Shown here: piece after piece, positions 14,566 through 22,627 of the stretch
Numbering within the stretch: position 1 is the first letter of the stretch
Layout: each line of letters starts with the position of its first letter
Origin: an uncultured Treponema sp.
Lineage (GTDB): Bacteria > Spirochaetota > Spirochaetia > Treponematales > Treponemataceae
Direction: 5' to 3'
DNA: 64,000 nt
Assembly (NCBI RefSeq): GCF_934725225.1
Contig: NZ_CAKVAM010000001.1
Coordinates: 1-64,000, forward strand
Translations under genes and position numbers: made by a program
The notes under the pieces: model-generated
Seen by the model: only the letters and a program-made list of their open reading frames with translations
Told to the model about the DNA's origin: nothing
Databases searched by the model: none

Positions 14566-16143
14566 CTATCTGTGCAAAATCTTATACATTGGAGTTTGGC
14601 CAGGACAAAGTTCTAGGATGTTTTTTTCGCACGCAAGGACTTCAGAAGGCTCGTGGGTTACGTGCAGAAGCGTTGTCGTTCCTGTTTCCGCAACAGTTTC
14701 TAGCAGGTCTAGGATTTTTCCGCGGTAATTTTCATCCAATCCGTGGCAAGGCTCGTCCAAAATAAGAACACGCGGCGACTTTACTGCGGCTCTAAGAATC
14801 AGAATTGCGCGCTGCTCTCCGTAGCTTAAAGAGCCAAACGATTCCTTTTCGCGTCCGGCAAATCCTGCAAGTTTAAGCCAAGCCTTCGCCATTGCAAGCT
14901 CAAAATCCGTGGCAGGCTCATAAAGCCCGATGCTGTCCTTGAATCCGCTTACAATCACGCTCTGCAAATCAGTTCCGCCGACCATTCTGTATTCCACATG
15001 AAGCCTGTAGCTTACAATTCCAAGGTGCTTTTTTATGTCCCAGATTGATTCGCCTGAACCGCGCCGGCTTCCAAACAAGTAGACTTTTTCGCGGAACACT
15101 TGCATATTGTCGCCCGTTATAAGTTCCATGATTGTGGTTTTTCCAGAGCCGTTCGGACCTCTCACAAGAAAATGCTCGCCTTTTTTAACTTCCCAGTTTA
15201 AGTTTACAAGAACCTTATGCTCGTCCCAGCCTACATTCACATCCTCAAACTTTATAAGGCTTTCTGGCACTTCAGAAAATTCTTCTGTTTCCAAGGCGAA
15301 ATTGCTTTCACTGCGGATTCTTTTTAGCTCGCAAAGAAATTCCTGTCTTTCTTTTTCGCGGACGGATTTTTTTTCTGCGTTTCGAATTTCAAGGAGAGTT
15401 TCATATTCAGAACGGCTTGCGCAGAAGGAAATTTTTTTATCTGAAAACTCAAGAACGCGGTTTATTTTTTCCGGGATTTCACTGAACCGCTCCATGCACA
15501 AAATTATGCGCGGAAAATCTGTTCCAGAATTTTCAGTCTGCCGCTTTAGAATCATATTGAAAAATTCCATAAGAATTGAACGCGACTCGGCATCCAGCCC
15601 CGCAAAAGGGTCGCTCAAGACAAGCAGCCTGGCTCCAGACAAAAGTGAACGGCACAAAAGCGTGCGCCTTATTTCCCCGGTAGACATAAAGCGAAGTCCG
15701 CGGTCAAGAATTTTTTCCACGCCGCAAAGCTTTACCTGCGGAAATGTTTCTAGCTTGTACGCGTCCTTTGCAAGAGGCTCTGATTTCTTTTTTGGTCCGC
15801 CAATCACTTCGTAAATGTATTCACGGCCGGTTCTTCCTATGTCGATTTTATCCAAGTATTCGCTTTCGTCCCGCTCGCGCTCTTCTTCTATTAATCTTGC
15901 GGCTTCTTCAAGGGAAACTACAGCCGTGCTTTTTGCAAATTCAGAACAGAACGAGCCGCCCTGTTCCGGGTAAAATTCCAAAGAACCAGACAACGCTTTT
16001 ATAAAGTCAGCCTTTCCGCCGCCGTTTGGTCCTGTAACAAGCCATGCTTCGCCTTCTTTCATCGTCCAGCCAATCTGCGGAATCAAAACCGAGCCGCCCT
16101 TTCTTATCTGGCATTTATCAATGCGAATCAAATCTTTTTCCAT
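14566..16143 (-). CDS. ModF-like ATP-binding protein with two ABC domains
   Basis: A 525-residue protein with two ATP-binding cassettes and no membrane segment, matching the ModF/PhrA architecture. The second cassette (from about residue 295) is complete: GPNGSGKTT, signature LSYGEQR, Walker B VLILDEP, switch His in LHVTHE. The first is degenerate: Walker A reads GPNGGGKAD (Ala for Ser/Thr), the signature is STGEIRR, and Walker B ends LSDPFAGLD, lacking the usual DE pair. ModF family members are linked to molybdate-responsive operons, but no molybdate transport genes are nearby, so the role is open. GGAGAATATTT precedes the start. Confidence 0.85.
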   Translation of the reverse strand: MEKDLIRIDKCQIRKGGSVLIPQIGWTMKEGEAWLVTGPNGGGKADFIKALSGSLEFYPEQGGSFCSEFAKSTAVVSLEEAARLIEEERERDESEYLDKIDIGRTGREYIYEVIGGPKKKSEPLAKDAYKLETFPQVKLCGVEKILDRGLRFMSTGEIRRTLLCRSLLSGARLLVLSDPFAGLDAESRSILMEFFNMILKRQTENSGTDFPRIILCMERFSEIPEKINRVLEFSDKKISFCASRSEYETLLEIRNAEKKSVREKERQEFLCELKRIRSESNFALETEEFSEVPESLIKFEDVNVGWDEHKVLVNLNWEVKKGEHFLVRGPNGSGKTTIMELITGDNMQVFREKVYLFGSRRGSGESIWDIKKHLGIVSYRLHVEYRMVGGTDLQSVIVSGFKDSIGLYEPATDFELAMAKAWLKLAGFAGREKESFGSLSYGEQRAILILRAAVKSPRVLILDEPCHGLDENYRGKILDLLETVAETGTTTLLHVTHEPSEVLACEKNILELCPGQTPMYKILHR

Positions 16144-16208
16144 AAATATTCTCCAAATTTATTATAATGCAAATATTAGCATTAATATTTTATTTACTAA
16201 CAACAAAT

Positions 16209-16348
16209 AACTAAAAATGCGGTAAGAAAAAGAAAGCGGCAACAGAACCATTTTGAGCGATGGCAAGCGATTGTAAAATCGCGCAGTCCAATTCCATTTA
16301 CGCTCAACTTGGCGAATTGACGCGCTTTTTCTTATAGCATTTTTAGTT
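16209..16348. mobile_element. MITE-like element with imperfect terminal inverted repeats
   Basis: About 140 bp bounded by inverted ends of 28-30 bp: the left end (16209-16238) begins AACTAAAAATGC, and the right end (16321-16348) ends GCATTTTTAGTT. The inner parts of the arms also match (TAAGAAAAAG against CTTTTTCTTA). CAAAT flanks both sides and could be a target duplication. It encodes nothing. It lies between the ModF-like and LysR genes, and palindromic repeat copy 2 abuts its right side. Confidence 0.55.
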
Positions 16349-16354
16349 GCAAAT

Positions 16355-16386
16355 AGATTCTCGCATCAAGTGCGGGAATGACAGTT
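16355..16386 (+). repeat. Dispersed palindromic repeat, copy 2
   Basis: ATTCTCGCA-TCAAG-TGCGGGAAT followed by GACAGTT; one wobble pair in the stem. Same layout as copy 1, only ten bases before the 3' end of the LysR gene. Confidence 0.7.
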
Positions 16387-16395
16387 CATTCACTT

Positions 16396-17286
16396 TCATG
16401 AAATGCCTAATATTTCATTTACTGCAATGCGGATTTTTCTTGCGCTTTCACTTCCTGTGATTTTTGCCTTTTGAATGAATCCTATGTCATAAAATCCCAG
16501 CGCGTTTCCTGCGTTGTGCGACACAAAGCCTTCTTTGTACGGCCCGTTTTCAAGGACAATTTTTGGAACAAGTCCTATTCCAAGTCCAAGAGCGGCAAGA
16601 GCCATTACAGCTTCGTTTCCTTCTGTTTCGGCGGCAACTTCCGGGTGAACATTGCGGCTTTTTATCCAGGAATCAAATCTTTTGCGCGCAAGTCCGGCTT
16701 TGGGCAAAATCAAAGGCACTGTAGAAACTATATCCTGCGGACTTCCCTGCACGTCAACATAAGGACTGTTCAAAGCGGCGGCAAACACAAGAGGAGTTCG
16801 GCACACGGAAATGCAGTCAAAAAATGCAGAACGCTCGTCAGGAATTGCCGCCACCGCAAGTTCCGCCCGCCCTTCCCTCACCGCGCTCACAGCCCCGGCA
16901 GGATCTCCTGTTTCTATGGAAAGATGAACCGCCGGATATTTTGCAGAAAGTTTTTTTATGAACGGAGGCATTATCGTATAGCACGCCGTAACGCTAGCAT
17001 AAACATGAAGAGTTCCGCACACGCTGTCCTTTATCTGCGAAAATTCATTTACAAGATTTTCTTTTTCTTCCACACATTTTGAAGCAAAGGCTAAAAATTT
17101 TCTGCCTTTTTCCGTAAGAAATATATCCTTGCTTCTTCTGTCAAAAAGTTCTGCGCCAGTCTCTTCTTCCAGCCTTGAAATAAGCCGGCTCAATGCGGAA
17201 GGGCTTAAATTGATTTCGTTCGCGGCACGGGCAAAATGCAGATTCTTCGCCACAGAAATAAAAGCCTTAAGCTCAAAAAAATCCAT
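16396..17286 (-). CDS. ilvY: LysR-family regulator resembling IlvY
   Basis: A 296-residue LysR protein: winged helix-turn-helix at residues 1-60 (HFARAANEINLSPSALSRLISRLEEETGAELF) and a periplasmic-binding-like effector domain. The stretch CGTLHVYASVTACYTIMPPF, the later TEGNEAVMALAALGLGIGLVP and IVLEN closely resemble E. coli IlvY, the acetolactate/acetohydroxybutyrate-responsive activator of ilvC. No ilvC is adjacent, so the target is unproven. There is no ribosome site; a promoter-like TCGACT-17-TATAGT ends six bases before the ATG. The divergent secreted-protein gene at 17365 shares the 78-bp spacer and could be regulated by it. Confidence 0.85.
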   Translation of the reverse strand: MDFFELKAFISVAKNLHFARAANEINLSPSALSRLISRLEEETGAELFDRRSKDIFLTEKGRKFLAFASKCVEEKENLVNEFSQIKDSVCGTLHVYASVTACYTIMPPFIKKLSAKYPAVHLSIETGDPAGAVSAVREGRAELAVAAIPDERSAFFDCISVCRTPLVFAAALNSPYVDVQGSPQDIVSTVPLILPKAGLARKRFDSWIKSRNVHPEVAAETEGNEAVMALAALGLGIGLVPKIVLENGPYKEGFVSHNAGNALGFYDIGFIQKAKITGSESARKIRIAVNEILGIS

Positions 17287-17364
17287 GTATTTACTATAAA
17301 AATTTTTCGTTTTTTAGTCGATAATCAAGAAGATAAATTTACACTTTTAACACTTGGGGGATTT

Positions 17365-18189
17365 ATGAAAAAAACCGCTTTTTTCGCTATTGCTGTCCTT
17401 GCAGCTTTTTCTGCTTTTGCCGACAACTTTTCAACTGGATTCACTCCAGCCGGAAATGTTTCTTCTTACACAAAGACAAATTATTCTGTAACTTCTAAGT
17501 TCGGCGAATATTTCCGCTCTGTTTCAGAAAAAGAAATTCACAAATTCAGCAACGGACTTGAAACTGAATATTCACTTTTGAACGCAAAAGACGAGCTTAT
17601 AACAAAAACAACAAGCACTTACGACGCAAAAAAACTTGCAAGCTTCACATATTCAGACATTGCAAATTCCGCGGAACTCAAAACTGAATACGAATACGGC
17701 GTTGATTCAAAAATCAAGTCATACACAGTTACAGAAACTGATTCCGGCAACCTTAATTCAAAAACAATCTATAAATATGAAGGCAAAAAAGTTACGGCAA
17801 ATCATTACGACAAAGACGGAAAACTCTATCTGCGCGTAATCCAGACTTTGAATGACGACGGAATTCCTGTTCAGGAAACTGAATACAACGGGGACGGAAC
17901 TTTCAGCCTTTCAAGAAGCTATTCATTTACAGAATCAAAAAAAATCGCCGCAATTGAAACTTTTGACGAGGAAGGAAACTGCACAAACAAAGTTGCTTTC
18001 CGCTATGACGCAAACGACTTCCTTACAGAAATTCAGGTTTACGAAAACGGAAAAATCAAAGAACGCCGCATTTACAAGAATGACGCTTTGGGAAATCCAG
18101 TCAGAATAAGCTACTACGATGTTGCAGAAAAATTCGGAACAACAGTAAACGAGCTTTCCCGCATAGAAGATTTTTCTTACAATTACTAA
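17365..18189 (+). CDS. Secreted protein with YD/RHS-like repeats
   Basis: A 274-residue protein from the ATG at 17365, where a signal peptide (KKTAFFAIAVLAAFSAFA-D) begins; the frame is open further upstream but without support. The mature part is a series of roughly 20-residue repeats of the type YxYxxxGKxxxxxxYDxDGKL (TIYKYEGKK, NHYDKDGKLYLR, ETFDEEGNCTNKVAFRYD, RIYKNDALGNPVRISYYD), like YD/RHS or YwqK repeats that form beta-sheets. The start is preceded by GGGGG, probably the ribosome site. It lies divergent from the LysR gene. Function unknown. Confidence 0.8.
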   Translation: MKKTAFFAIAVLAAFSAFADNFSTGFTPAGNVSSYTKTNYSVTSKFGEYFRSVSEKEIHKFSNGLETEYSLLNAKDELITKTTSTYDAKKLASFTYSDIANSAELKTEYEYGVDSKIKSYTVTETDSGNLNSKTIYKYEGKKVTANHYDKDGKLYLRVIQTLNDDGIPVQETEYNGDGTFSLSRSYSFTESKKIAAIETFDEEGNCTNKVAFRYDANDFLTEIQVYENGKIKERRIYKNDALGNPVRISYYDVAEKFGTTVNELSRIEDFSYNY

Positions 18190-18233
18190 AACTGATTTCA
18201 TGCTCCGGCTTGCCCGGAGTATCGCATATGTAG

Positions 18234-18265
18234 AGATTGTCGTATCAAGCCCGATAATGACAGTT
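18234..18265 (+). repeat. Dispersed palindromic repeat, copy 3
   Basis: AGATTGTCGTATCAAGCCCGATAATGACAGTT. The stem is ATTGTCG/CGATAAT with one wobble pair. A separate GC-rich hairpin (CTCCGG-CTTGC-CCGGAG) lies just upstream at about 18203-18219. Confidence 0.7.
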
Positions 18266-18324
18266 AATTCCTATTTCCAAATAGCCATAGACTTTTGAAG
18301 CAACCTCAGTTATTATTGTATTCT

Positions 18325-19413
18325 ATGAATAAGCATTTTTTGGCGCATTTGGAACAAATTGAATCTTCTATAAAAAACTTTCTTCCGCTTGAAGCAAACA
18401 GCGAATGGAAAAAACTTTCATTTGGAAACGAAAATATAGACTCCAAGCACATTTTTCCGCTTATAGAAACAACACGCTCTTTGGTGGATTTGGGCGGAAA
18501 AAGATGGCGGCCGTTGCTTTTGGTTTTATGCGCGCGTGCTTGTGCCAAGGACAAAGAAAAATCCCAAGAAGCAGCATATTTGCTTGCGCCTCTTGTTGAA
18601 TTTGTGCATACAGCAAGCCTTATCCATGACGATATTGAAGACAGTTCTCCTGTCCGCCGCGGAAAACCAGCCGCATACATAACTTACGGAATCGACACTG
18701 CAATAAACGCAGGCTCATGGCTATATTTTGAAGCTCCACTCTGCATAAAGAAATTAAATTGCTCCATAGAGCTTAAAAATAGGCTTTACAGCAACTATCT
18801 TATGGAGCTTAGGCGGCTTCATTTGGGTCAGGCAATGGACATAGCTTGGCACAGAGACAATACAAAAGTTCCTTCAGTGCAGGAATATCTTGAAATGGTA
18901 AAGGGCAAAACCGGAACTTTGGCTTCTCTTGCCGCCAAAACAGGAGCACTTGCTTCCAATGCGGACGACGAAACTGTAAAAAAAGCCGGAATAATCGCTT
19001 CTGAAATTGGAGCCGGATTCCAAATTATTGACGATGTTATAAATCTCACAACAGGAAATCCCGGCAAAAAGCGCGGCGACGACATCGTTGAAGGCAAAAA
19101 ATCGCTTCCAGTCCTTACATTTTTTGAGCAGAACAAGGAAAATCCGCAAAAAAACCAGGAGCTTAGCCAGTGCTTTATTCAGGCTGCAAAAGAAGGAATT
19201 GAAAGTCCAGCTGTGGAAAAAGCAATCGCACTTATGGGGCAAAATTCTTCTATTGAAATAGCAAAGAAAAAAGGAATCGAGCTTATTTTTAACGGCGGAA
19301 ACTCTTTTATTGAGCTTTTCGGAAAAGACAACGAGGATGCGATTCTTATAAAAGAGCTTTTTGTTTCGATGATTCCAAAAGAACTTATGGGAGCAGAAAA
19401 TAAAGATGCTTGA
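18325..19413 (+). CDS. Polyprenyl (isoprenoid) diphosphate synthase
   Basis: A 362-residue trans-prenyltransferase that condenses isopentenyl diphosphate onto allylic diphosphates. The first Asp-rich motif is SLIHDDIEDSSPVRRGKPA, with the substrate-binding GGKRWRP upstream. The second reads IIDDVINL (DDxxN, not DDxxD) followed by GKKRGDDIVEGKKSLP. That combination is unlike most bacterial enzymes of this kind and resembles type III GGPP synthases. Chain length cannot be read safely. The ATG at 18325 has no ribosome site, but a TAGACT-17-TATTAT promoter ends eight bases before it. It heads a run into TPR-rseC-lptCAB and overlaps the TPR gene by eight bases. Confidence 0.88.
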   Translation: MNKHFLAHLEQIESSIKNFLPLEANSEWKKLSFGNENIDSKHIFPLIETTRSLVDLGGKRWRPLLLVLCARACAKDKEKSQEAAYLLAPLVEFVHTASLIHDDIEDSSPVRRGKPAAYITYGIDTAINAGSWLYFEAPLCIKKLNCSIELKNRLYSNYLMELRRLHLGQAMDIAWHRDNTKVPSVQEYLEMVKGKTGTLASLAAKTGALASNADDETVKKAGIIASEIGAGFQIIDDVINLTTGNPGKKRGDDIVEGKKSLPVLTFFEQNKENPQKNQELSQCFIQAAKEGIESPAVEKAIALMGQNSSIEIAKKKGIELIFNGGNSFIELFGKDNEDAILIKELFVSMIPKELMGAENKDA

Positions 19414-19930
19414 AAACAGCGAAAAACTAAATAACCAGGCAGTTCATCTTGCCTCAAAAGGCGAATACGAGGATGCGATTGCCTGTTTAAAGCGCGCAAT
19501 AACTGTAGAAAATTCAAATTATCTTTTGTGGTTCAATCTGGGGCTTACTTACCATGACGCAGGAAAAATTTCCCTTGCAAAAGCCGCAATGGAGCACGCT
19601 TACAGAATAAATCCATACGATGAAGACACATTGGACAGCCTAGCTTCATTTTGTGTTTCCACAAAGACATTTGACGAAGCCATGCTTTACTGCGCAAAAG
19701 GCCTTGAACTAAATCCAGTAAATCCGCATTACTGGAACACAAGCGGAGTCATAAGATTTCAGCAGGGAAACTATTTGGAAGCCGCAGAATTTTTTGAGCA
19801 CGCGGTTTCGCTTAGTCCGCATTATTACGATGCCTTGTTCAACCTGCGCGACACTTACCAAGAACTAAACAACAAAGCCGGCGTTCAGGAATGCAACAGG
19901 ATGCTTGAGTCAATAAAAAAAACTGAATAA
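19406..19930 (+). CDS. TPR-repeat protein
   Basis: A 174-residue protein without signal peptide, made of about four tetratricopeptide repeats (ALKRAITVENSNYLLWFNLGLTYHDAGK, then AMEHAYRINP, YCAKGLELNPVNPHYWNTSGVIRFQQGNY and FEHAVSLSPHYYDALFNL). TPRs act as protein-docking scaffolds. It overlaps the prenyl synthase gene by eight bases and is followed 20 bp later by the RseC-like gene. No specific partner can be named. Confidence 0.88.
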   Translation: MLENSEKLNNQAVHLASKGEYEDAIACLKRAITVENSNYLLWFNLGLTYHDAGKISLAKAAMEHAYRINPYDEDTLDSLASFCVSTKTFDEAMLYCAKGLELNPVNPHYWNTSGVIRFQQGNYLEAAEFFEHAVSLSPHYYDALFNLRDTYQELNNKAGVQECNRMLESIKKTE

Positions 19931-19950
19931 AATCCGCCAAGAAGGAAAAC

Positions 19951-20361
19951 ATGACAGAAAAAGCTCTTATAATGTCAATAAATGAAAACAAAATTCTTGC
20001 CGCAAGATTTGAAAAAGAAGAATGCGCAAGCTGCTCAGCCGGATGCGCCAAAAGAAACCACGCGTTTGAAGTTGCAAATCCGCAGAACATGAAAATTTCA
20101 AGCGGCTCTGTTGTAATCATCGGGGCGAACAAAAAAGTGCAGGCGGCGCAAGGAATTGTTTCGCTTTTTATTCCGTTTTTGTGCGCAATCGCAGGATATT
20201 TTTCAGCCTCGCCTATAATGAATTTTTTTGGCAAATCGATTTCAAATGACGGAAAAGCTGTGTTCGTGCTTTTGTTTCTTCTTTTGTCTTCCGCGCTAGT
20301 TTTTGCAGTTACACGGAAAATTCCAATTCCAGGCAAGCCTGAAATAATCGAAGTTCTGTAA
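19951..20361 (+). CDS. rseC: RseC/MucC-family membrane protein
   Basis: A 136-residue protein. The N-terminal cysteine cluster in CASCSAGCAKRNHAF and the following GSVVIIGANKK match RseC/MucC, a small inner-membrane protein tied to sigma-E regulation or to the SoxR-reducing and Rnf electron-transfer systems in other bacteria. Two transmembrane helices are clear (GIVSLFIPFLCAIAGYF and AVFVLLFLLLSSALVFAV). AAGGAAA precedes the start. No rnf genes are in the window, so its partner is unknown. It sits between the TPR and lptC genes. Confidence 0.82.
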   Translation: MTEKALIMSINENKILAARFEKEECASCSAGCAKRNHAFEVANPQNMKISSGSVVIIGANKKVQAAQGIVSLFIPFLCAIAGYFSASPIMNFFGKSISNDGKAVFVLLFLLLSSALVFAVTRKIPIPGKPEIIEVL

Positions 20362-20368
20362 ACTCAAA

Positions 20369-20926
20369 ATGTCCAAAACCGCCTTTTTACTTTTGCTCCT
20401 TGCATTTTCCTCCTGTTCCTTAAAATACGACGAAAATCCCAGCGGAACAGACTCTTCCCCGGAACTTGAATTTAAAGACGCCGATTACAAAAAATACGAA
20501 GACAACAAACTTTCAACGCAGATTCAGGCGCAGACTCTTGAGCAGTACAAGGACAGTTCAGCTTATGCAAAAGACGCAAGATTCAAAACTTGGAATTCAG
20601 GCGGCGATCTTTTGACTGAAGGATATTGCGCTTTGCTTGGAATCAACAGCGACACAAAAATCTACACGCTGTTCAACGAAATTTTCATCAACAACATCGA
20701 GCAGAATTTCAAAATAAACGCGGAAAGCCTAAAATGGAATTCAGAAACAAAGCAGATGGTTTCCACAAAAGACGGAAATGTAAAGCTCACCAGAAGCGAC
20801 ATTGAAATTCAGGGAAGCGGATTTTCTGCAAGCGGAACTTCAAAAAGCTTTGAGTTTGCAAATCCTGTAACAGGAACAATTACAACTAACGACGAATCAG
20901 GCGAAGAGGATTTCAGTGAAAAGTAA
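20369..20926 (+). CDS. lptC: LptC-like lipoprotein (envelope lipid export)
   Basis: A 185-residue protein. The signal sequence ends AFSSC-SLK, so it is probably a lipoprotein, where classical LptC is membrane-anchored by a helix. The body has the LptC/OstA pattern: LKWNSETKQMVSTKDGNVKLTRSDIEIQGSG and a final SFEFANPVTGTI. LptC links the LptBFG ATPase to the LptA bridge. It starts 8 bp after rseC without an obvious ribosome site, and its 3' end overlaps lptA by 11 bp, which supports the assignment. Tandem placement with lptA and lptB is diagnostic. Confidence 0.8.
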   Translation: MSKTAFLLLLLAFSSCSLKYDENPSGTDSSPELEFKDADYKKYEDNKLSTQIQAQTLEQYKDSSAYAKDARFKTWNSGGDLLTEGYCALLGINSDTKIYTLFNEIFINNIEQNFKINAESLKWNSETKQMVSTKDGNVKLTRSDIEIQGSGFSASGTSKSFEFANPVTGTITTNDESGEEDFSEK

Positions 20927-21635
20927 AAAATTTCTTTTGTTCTATATATTGCTGATTTTTTCTTTTACGGCAAACGCGGAGCAAATAACGTTCAGCGCGG
21001 ATTCAATGACGGGAACAGCCGGAAGCAAAAACAGCACGACAATTCTAAAAGGCAACGCAAAAGTAAAAACAGAAAGCATGGAAATTTCCGCGGAAACAAT
21101 AGAGCTTTCTGGAAAAAATTTCAGGCGGATAACGGCAAGCGGAAATGTCGTAGGCAAAAACACAGAAAGCAAAATGGATTTTACCTGCGAAAGAATGAAA
21201 TACGACAGGCAGACAAAAATCGCAGTTTTGGAACAGAACGTTGAGCTTTCGGACACGGAAAACGGTGTAAATGCAAAGGCTGAACTCATTGAATACGACC
21301 AAAAAAAAGAAACTGCAATCATGCAGATTCAGGTGAATTTGACGCAAAAGAAAAATGTCTGCACTTCCGCCTACGCAATCTACAGCAAAAACGAGCAGAC
21401 TTTGGAAATGAGCGGAAATCCGAAAATTGTGCAGAACGGAGACACTTTCCGCGCGCAGGTAATTCTTCTTGATATGGAAACTCAGGAAATAACGCTTACA
21501 GGAAGAGTAAAAGGCTCTGTTTCCACTGCGGAATCAAGCAAGCCGGAGCAAAAAATTTCCGCCGAACCAGAAATCAGCGAAAATGCGGAAGAAAACGAAG
21601 AAATCCCGGAGGAGCAGAATGGAATCTCAGAATAA
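20916..21635 (+). CDS. lptA: LptA/OstA-like periplasmic bridge protein
   Basis: A 239-residue protein with a cleaved signal peptide (LIFSFTANA-EQ). It has repeated OstA beta-jellyroll units: ITFSADSMTGTAGSKNSTTILKGNAKV, ISAETIELSGKNFRRITASGNVVG, and YAIYSKNEQTLEMSGNPKIVQNGDTFRA. The last 35 residues are an acidic extension. LptA oligomers carry lipid across the periplasm to LptD. It overlaps lptC upstream and lptB downstream (lptB starts 17 bases before the lptA stop), so the genes are tightly coupled. Confidence 0.88.
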   Translation: MKSKKFLLFYILLIFSFTANAEQITFSADSMTGTAGSKNSTTILKGNAKVKTESMEISAETIELSGKNFRRITASGNVVGKNTESKMDFTCERMKYDRQTKIAVLEQNVELSDTENGVNAKAELIEYDQKKETAIMQIQVNLTQKKNVCTSAYAIYSKNEQTLEMSGNPKIVQNGDTFRAQVILLDMETQEITLTGRVKGSVSTAESSKPEQKISAEPEISENAEENEEIPEEQNGISE

Positions 21636-22365
21636 AGAAAAAAGCACACTAAGAGTTTCTTCATTATACAAATCTTTCGGAAAAAAAAGCGTTGTAAAAG
21701 GTGTTGATTTTTCAATGCAGACCGGGGAAGTTCTGGGACTTTTGGGACCAAACGGAGCTGGAAAAACCACAACTTTTTATATGATTGTGGGATTTTACAA
21801 GCCAACGGCAGGCGATGTTTTTCTTGACGAAGAATGCATAACGCAGCTTCCGATGTACAAAAGAGCAAGGGCTGGAATTTCGTATCTTCCGCAGGAGCCT
21901 TCAGTTTTTAGAAAACTTACAGTCGAAGAAAATATCTGGGCAATTCTTGAAACGCGCAAGGATTTAACTCGAATCGAAAAAAAACGGGAACTTGACCAAC
22001 TCATTGAAGAATTCAACATCGGGCGCATAAGAAAACAGCAGGCGTACACTTTGTCTGGCGGAGAACGGCGCAGAACTGAAATAGCGCGCTCGCTTGCAAT
22101 AGAACCAAAGTTTCTGCTTTTGGACGAACCGTTTGCCGGAATAGACCCGATTGCGGTTGCAGATATAAAAGGAATAATAAGGCTTCTTGCAAAAAGAGGA
22201 ATCGGCGTTCTTATAACAGACCACAATGTGCGCGACACTTTGGAAATAACCGACCGCGCCATAATAATTTCCACAGGAACAATTTTAGTTTCGGGCGGAA
22301 AGGAAGAAATTTTAAAGTCGCAGGAAGCCCGCGAAATCTACCTTGGAAAAGATTTTTCAATGTAA
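21619..22365 (+). CDS. lptB: LptB-like ABC transporter ATPase
   Basis: A 248-residue ATPase from the ATG at 21619, preceded by GGAGGAGC; the frame opens 12 codons earlier inside lptA but without a ribosome site. It has Walker A GPNGAGKTT, the Q-loop in LPQEPSVF, signature LSGGERRR, Walker B FLLLDEPFAGID and the switch His in LITDHNVRDTL. These and the length are typical of LptB, which powers extraction of lipid from the inner membrane. LptF and LptG are not in this window. SRP RNA follows on the opposite strand. Confidence 0.95.
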   Translation: MESQNKEKSTLRVSSLYKSFGKKSVVKGVDFSMQTGEVLGLLGPNGAGKTTTFYMIVGFYKPTAGDVFLDEECITQLPMYKRARAGISYLPQEPSVFRKLTVEENIWAILETRKDLTRIEKKRELDQLIEEFNIGRIRKQQAYTLSGGERRRTEIARSLAIEPKFLLLDEPFAGIDPIAVADIKGIIRLLAKRGIGVLITDHNVRDTLEITDRAIIISTGTILVSGGKEEILKSQEAREIYLGKDFSM

Positions 22366-22371
22366 AAAAAA

Positions 22372-22471
22372 GAGCCTAGATAATCTCCGGCACCACTGCA
22401 AACTGAATACCGTTGCTGCGTTCCCGCTCTGGCGGGGTTTTCCAGCCGCAATGTGCAGAGCATCTAGGCTC
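22372..22471 (-). ncRNA. ffs: Signal recognition particle RNA (4.5S type)
   Basis: The ends are complementary (GAGCCTAGAT with ATCTAGGCTC), giving one long hairpin of about 100 nt. The tip has the SRP domain IV pattern on the minus strand: CCCCGCCAGAGCGGGAACGC followed by AGCAACGG, with the asymmetric CCAG/AGCA loop opposite one another and a GGAA-type apical region. The 3' end runs into T8, a built-in terminator. It is the last of a minus-strand string of stable RNAs. Confidence 0.85.
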
Positions 22472-22476
22472 AAAAT

Positions 22477-22563
22477 CGGAAAGAGGGGGATTCGAACCCC
22501 CGGTAACATTTCTGCTACGCACCCCTTCCAAGGGTGTACCTTAAACCACTCGGACATCTTTCC
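22477..22563 (-). tRNA. tRNA-Ser (anticodon GGA)
   Basis: 87 nt, acceptor GGAAAGA/TCTTTCC, long variable arm typical of Ser, anticodon stem with TTGGAAG loop. T-loop GGTTCGAATCC is present. CCA is not encoded. Confidence 0.93.
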
Positions 22564-22627
22564 TAAATGTCAACAAAAAAAGGATTCATTCTTGCTGAAT
22601 CCTTATAAACTGAAATCTAAATATAAT

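Noticed and set aside
15107..15814. A 235-codon plus-strand open frame
   Set aside because: Antisense to the ModF-like gene and serine-rich in the way such shadow frames usually are.
17356..17360. G5 run just before a start codon as a third phase-variable tract
   Set aside because: Five G is short and it sits where a ribosome site is expected.
22357..22557. Protein-coding frames over the tRNA and SRP RNA genes
   Set aside because: They overlap stable RNA genes and have no ribosome site.
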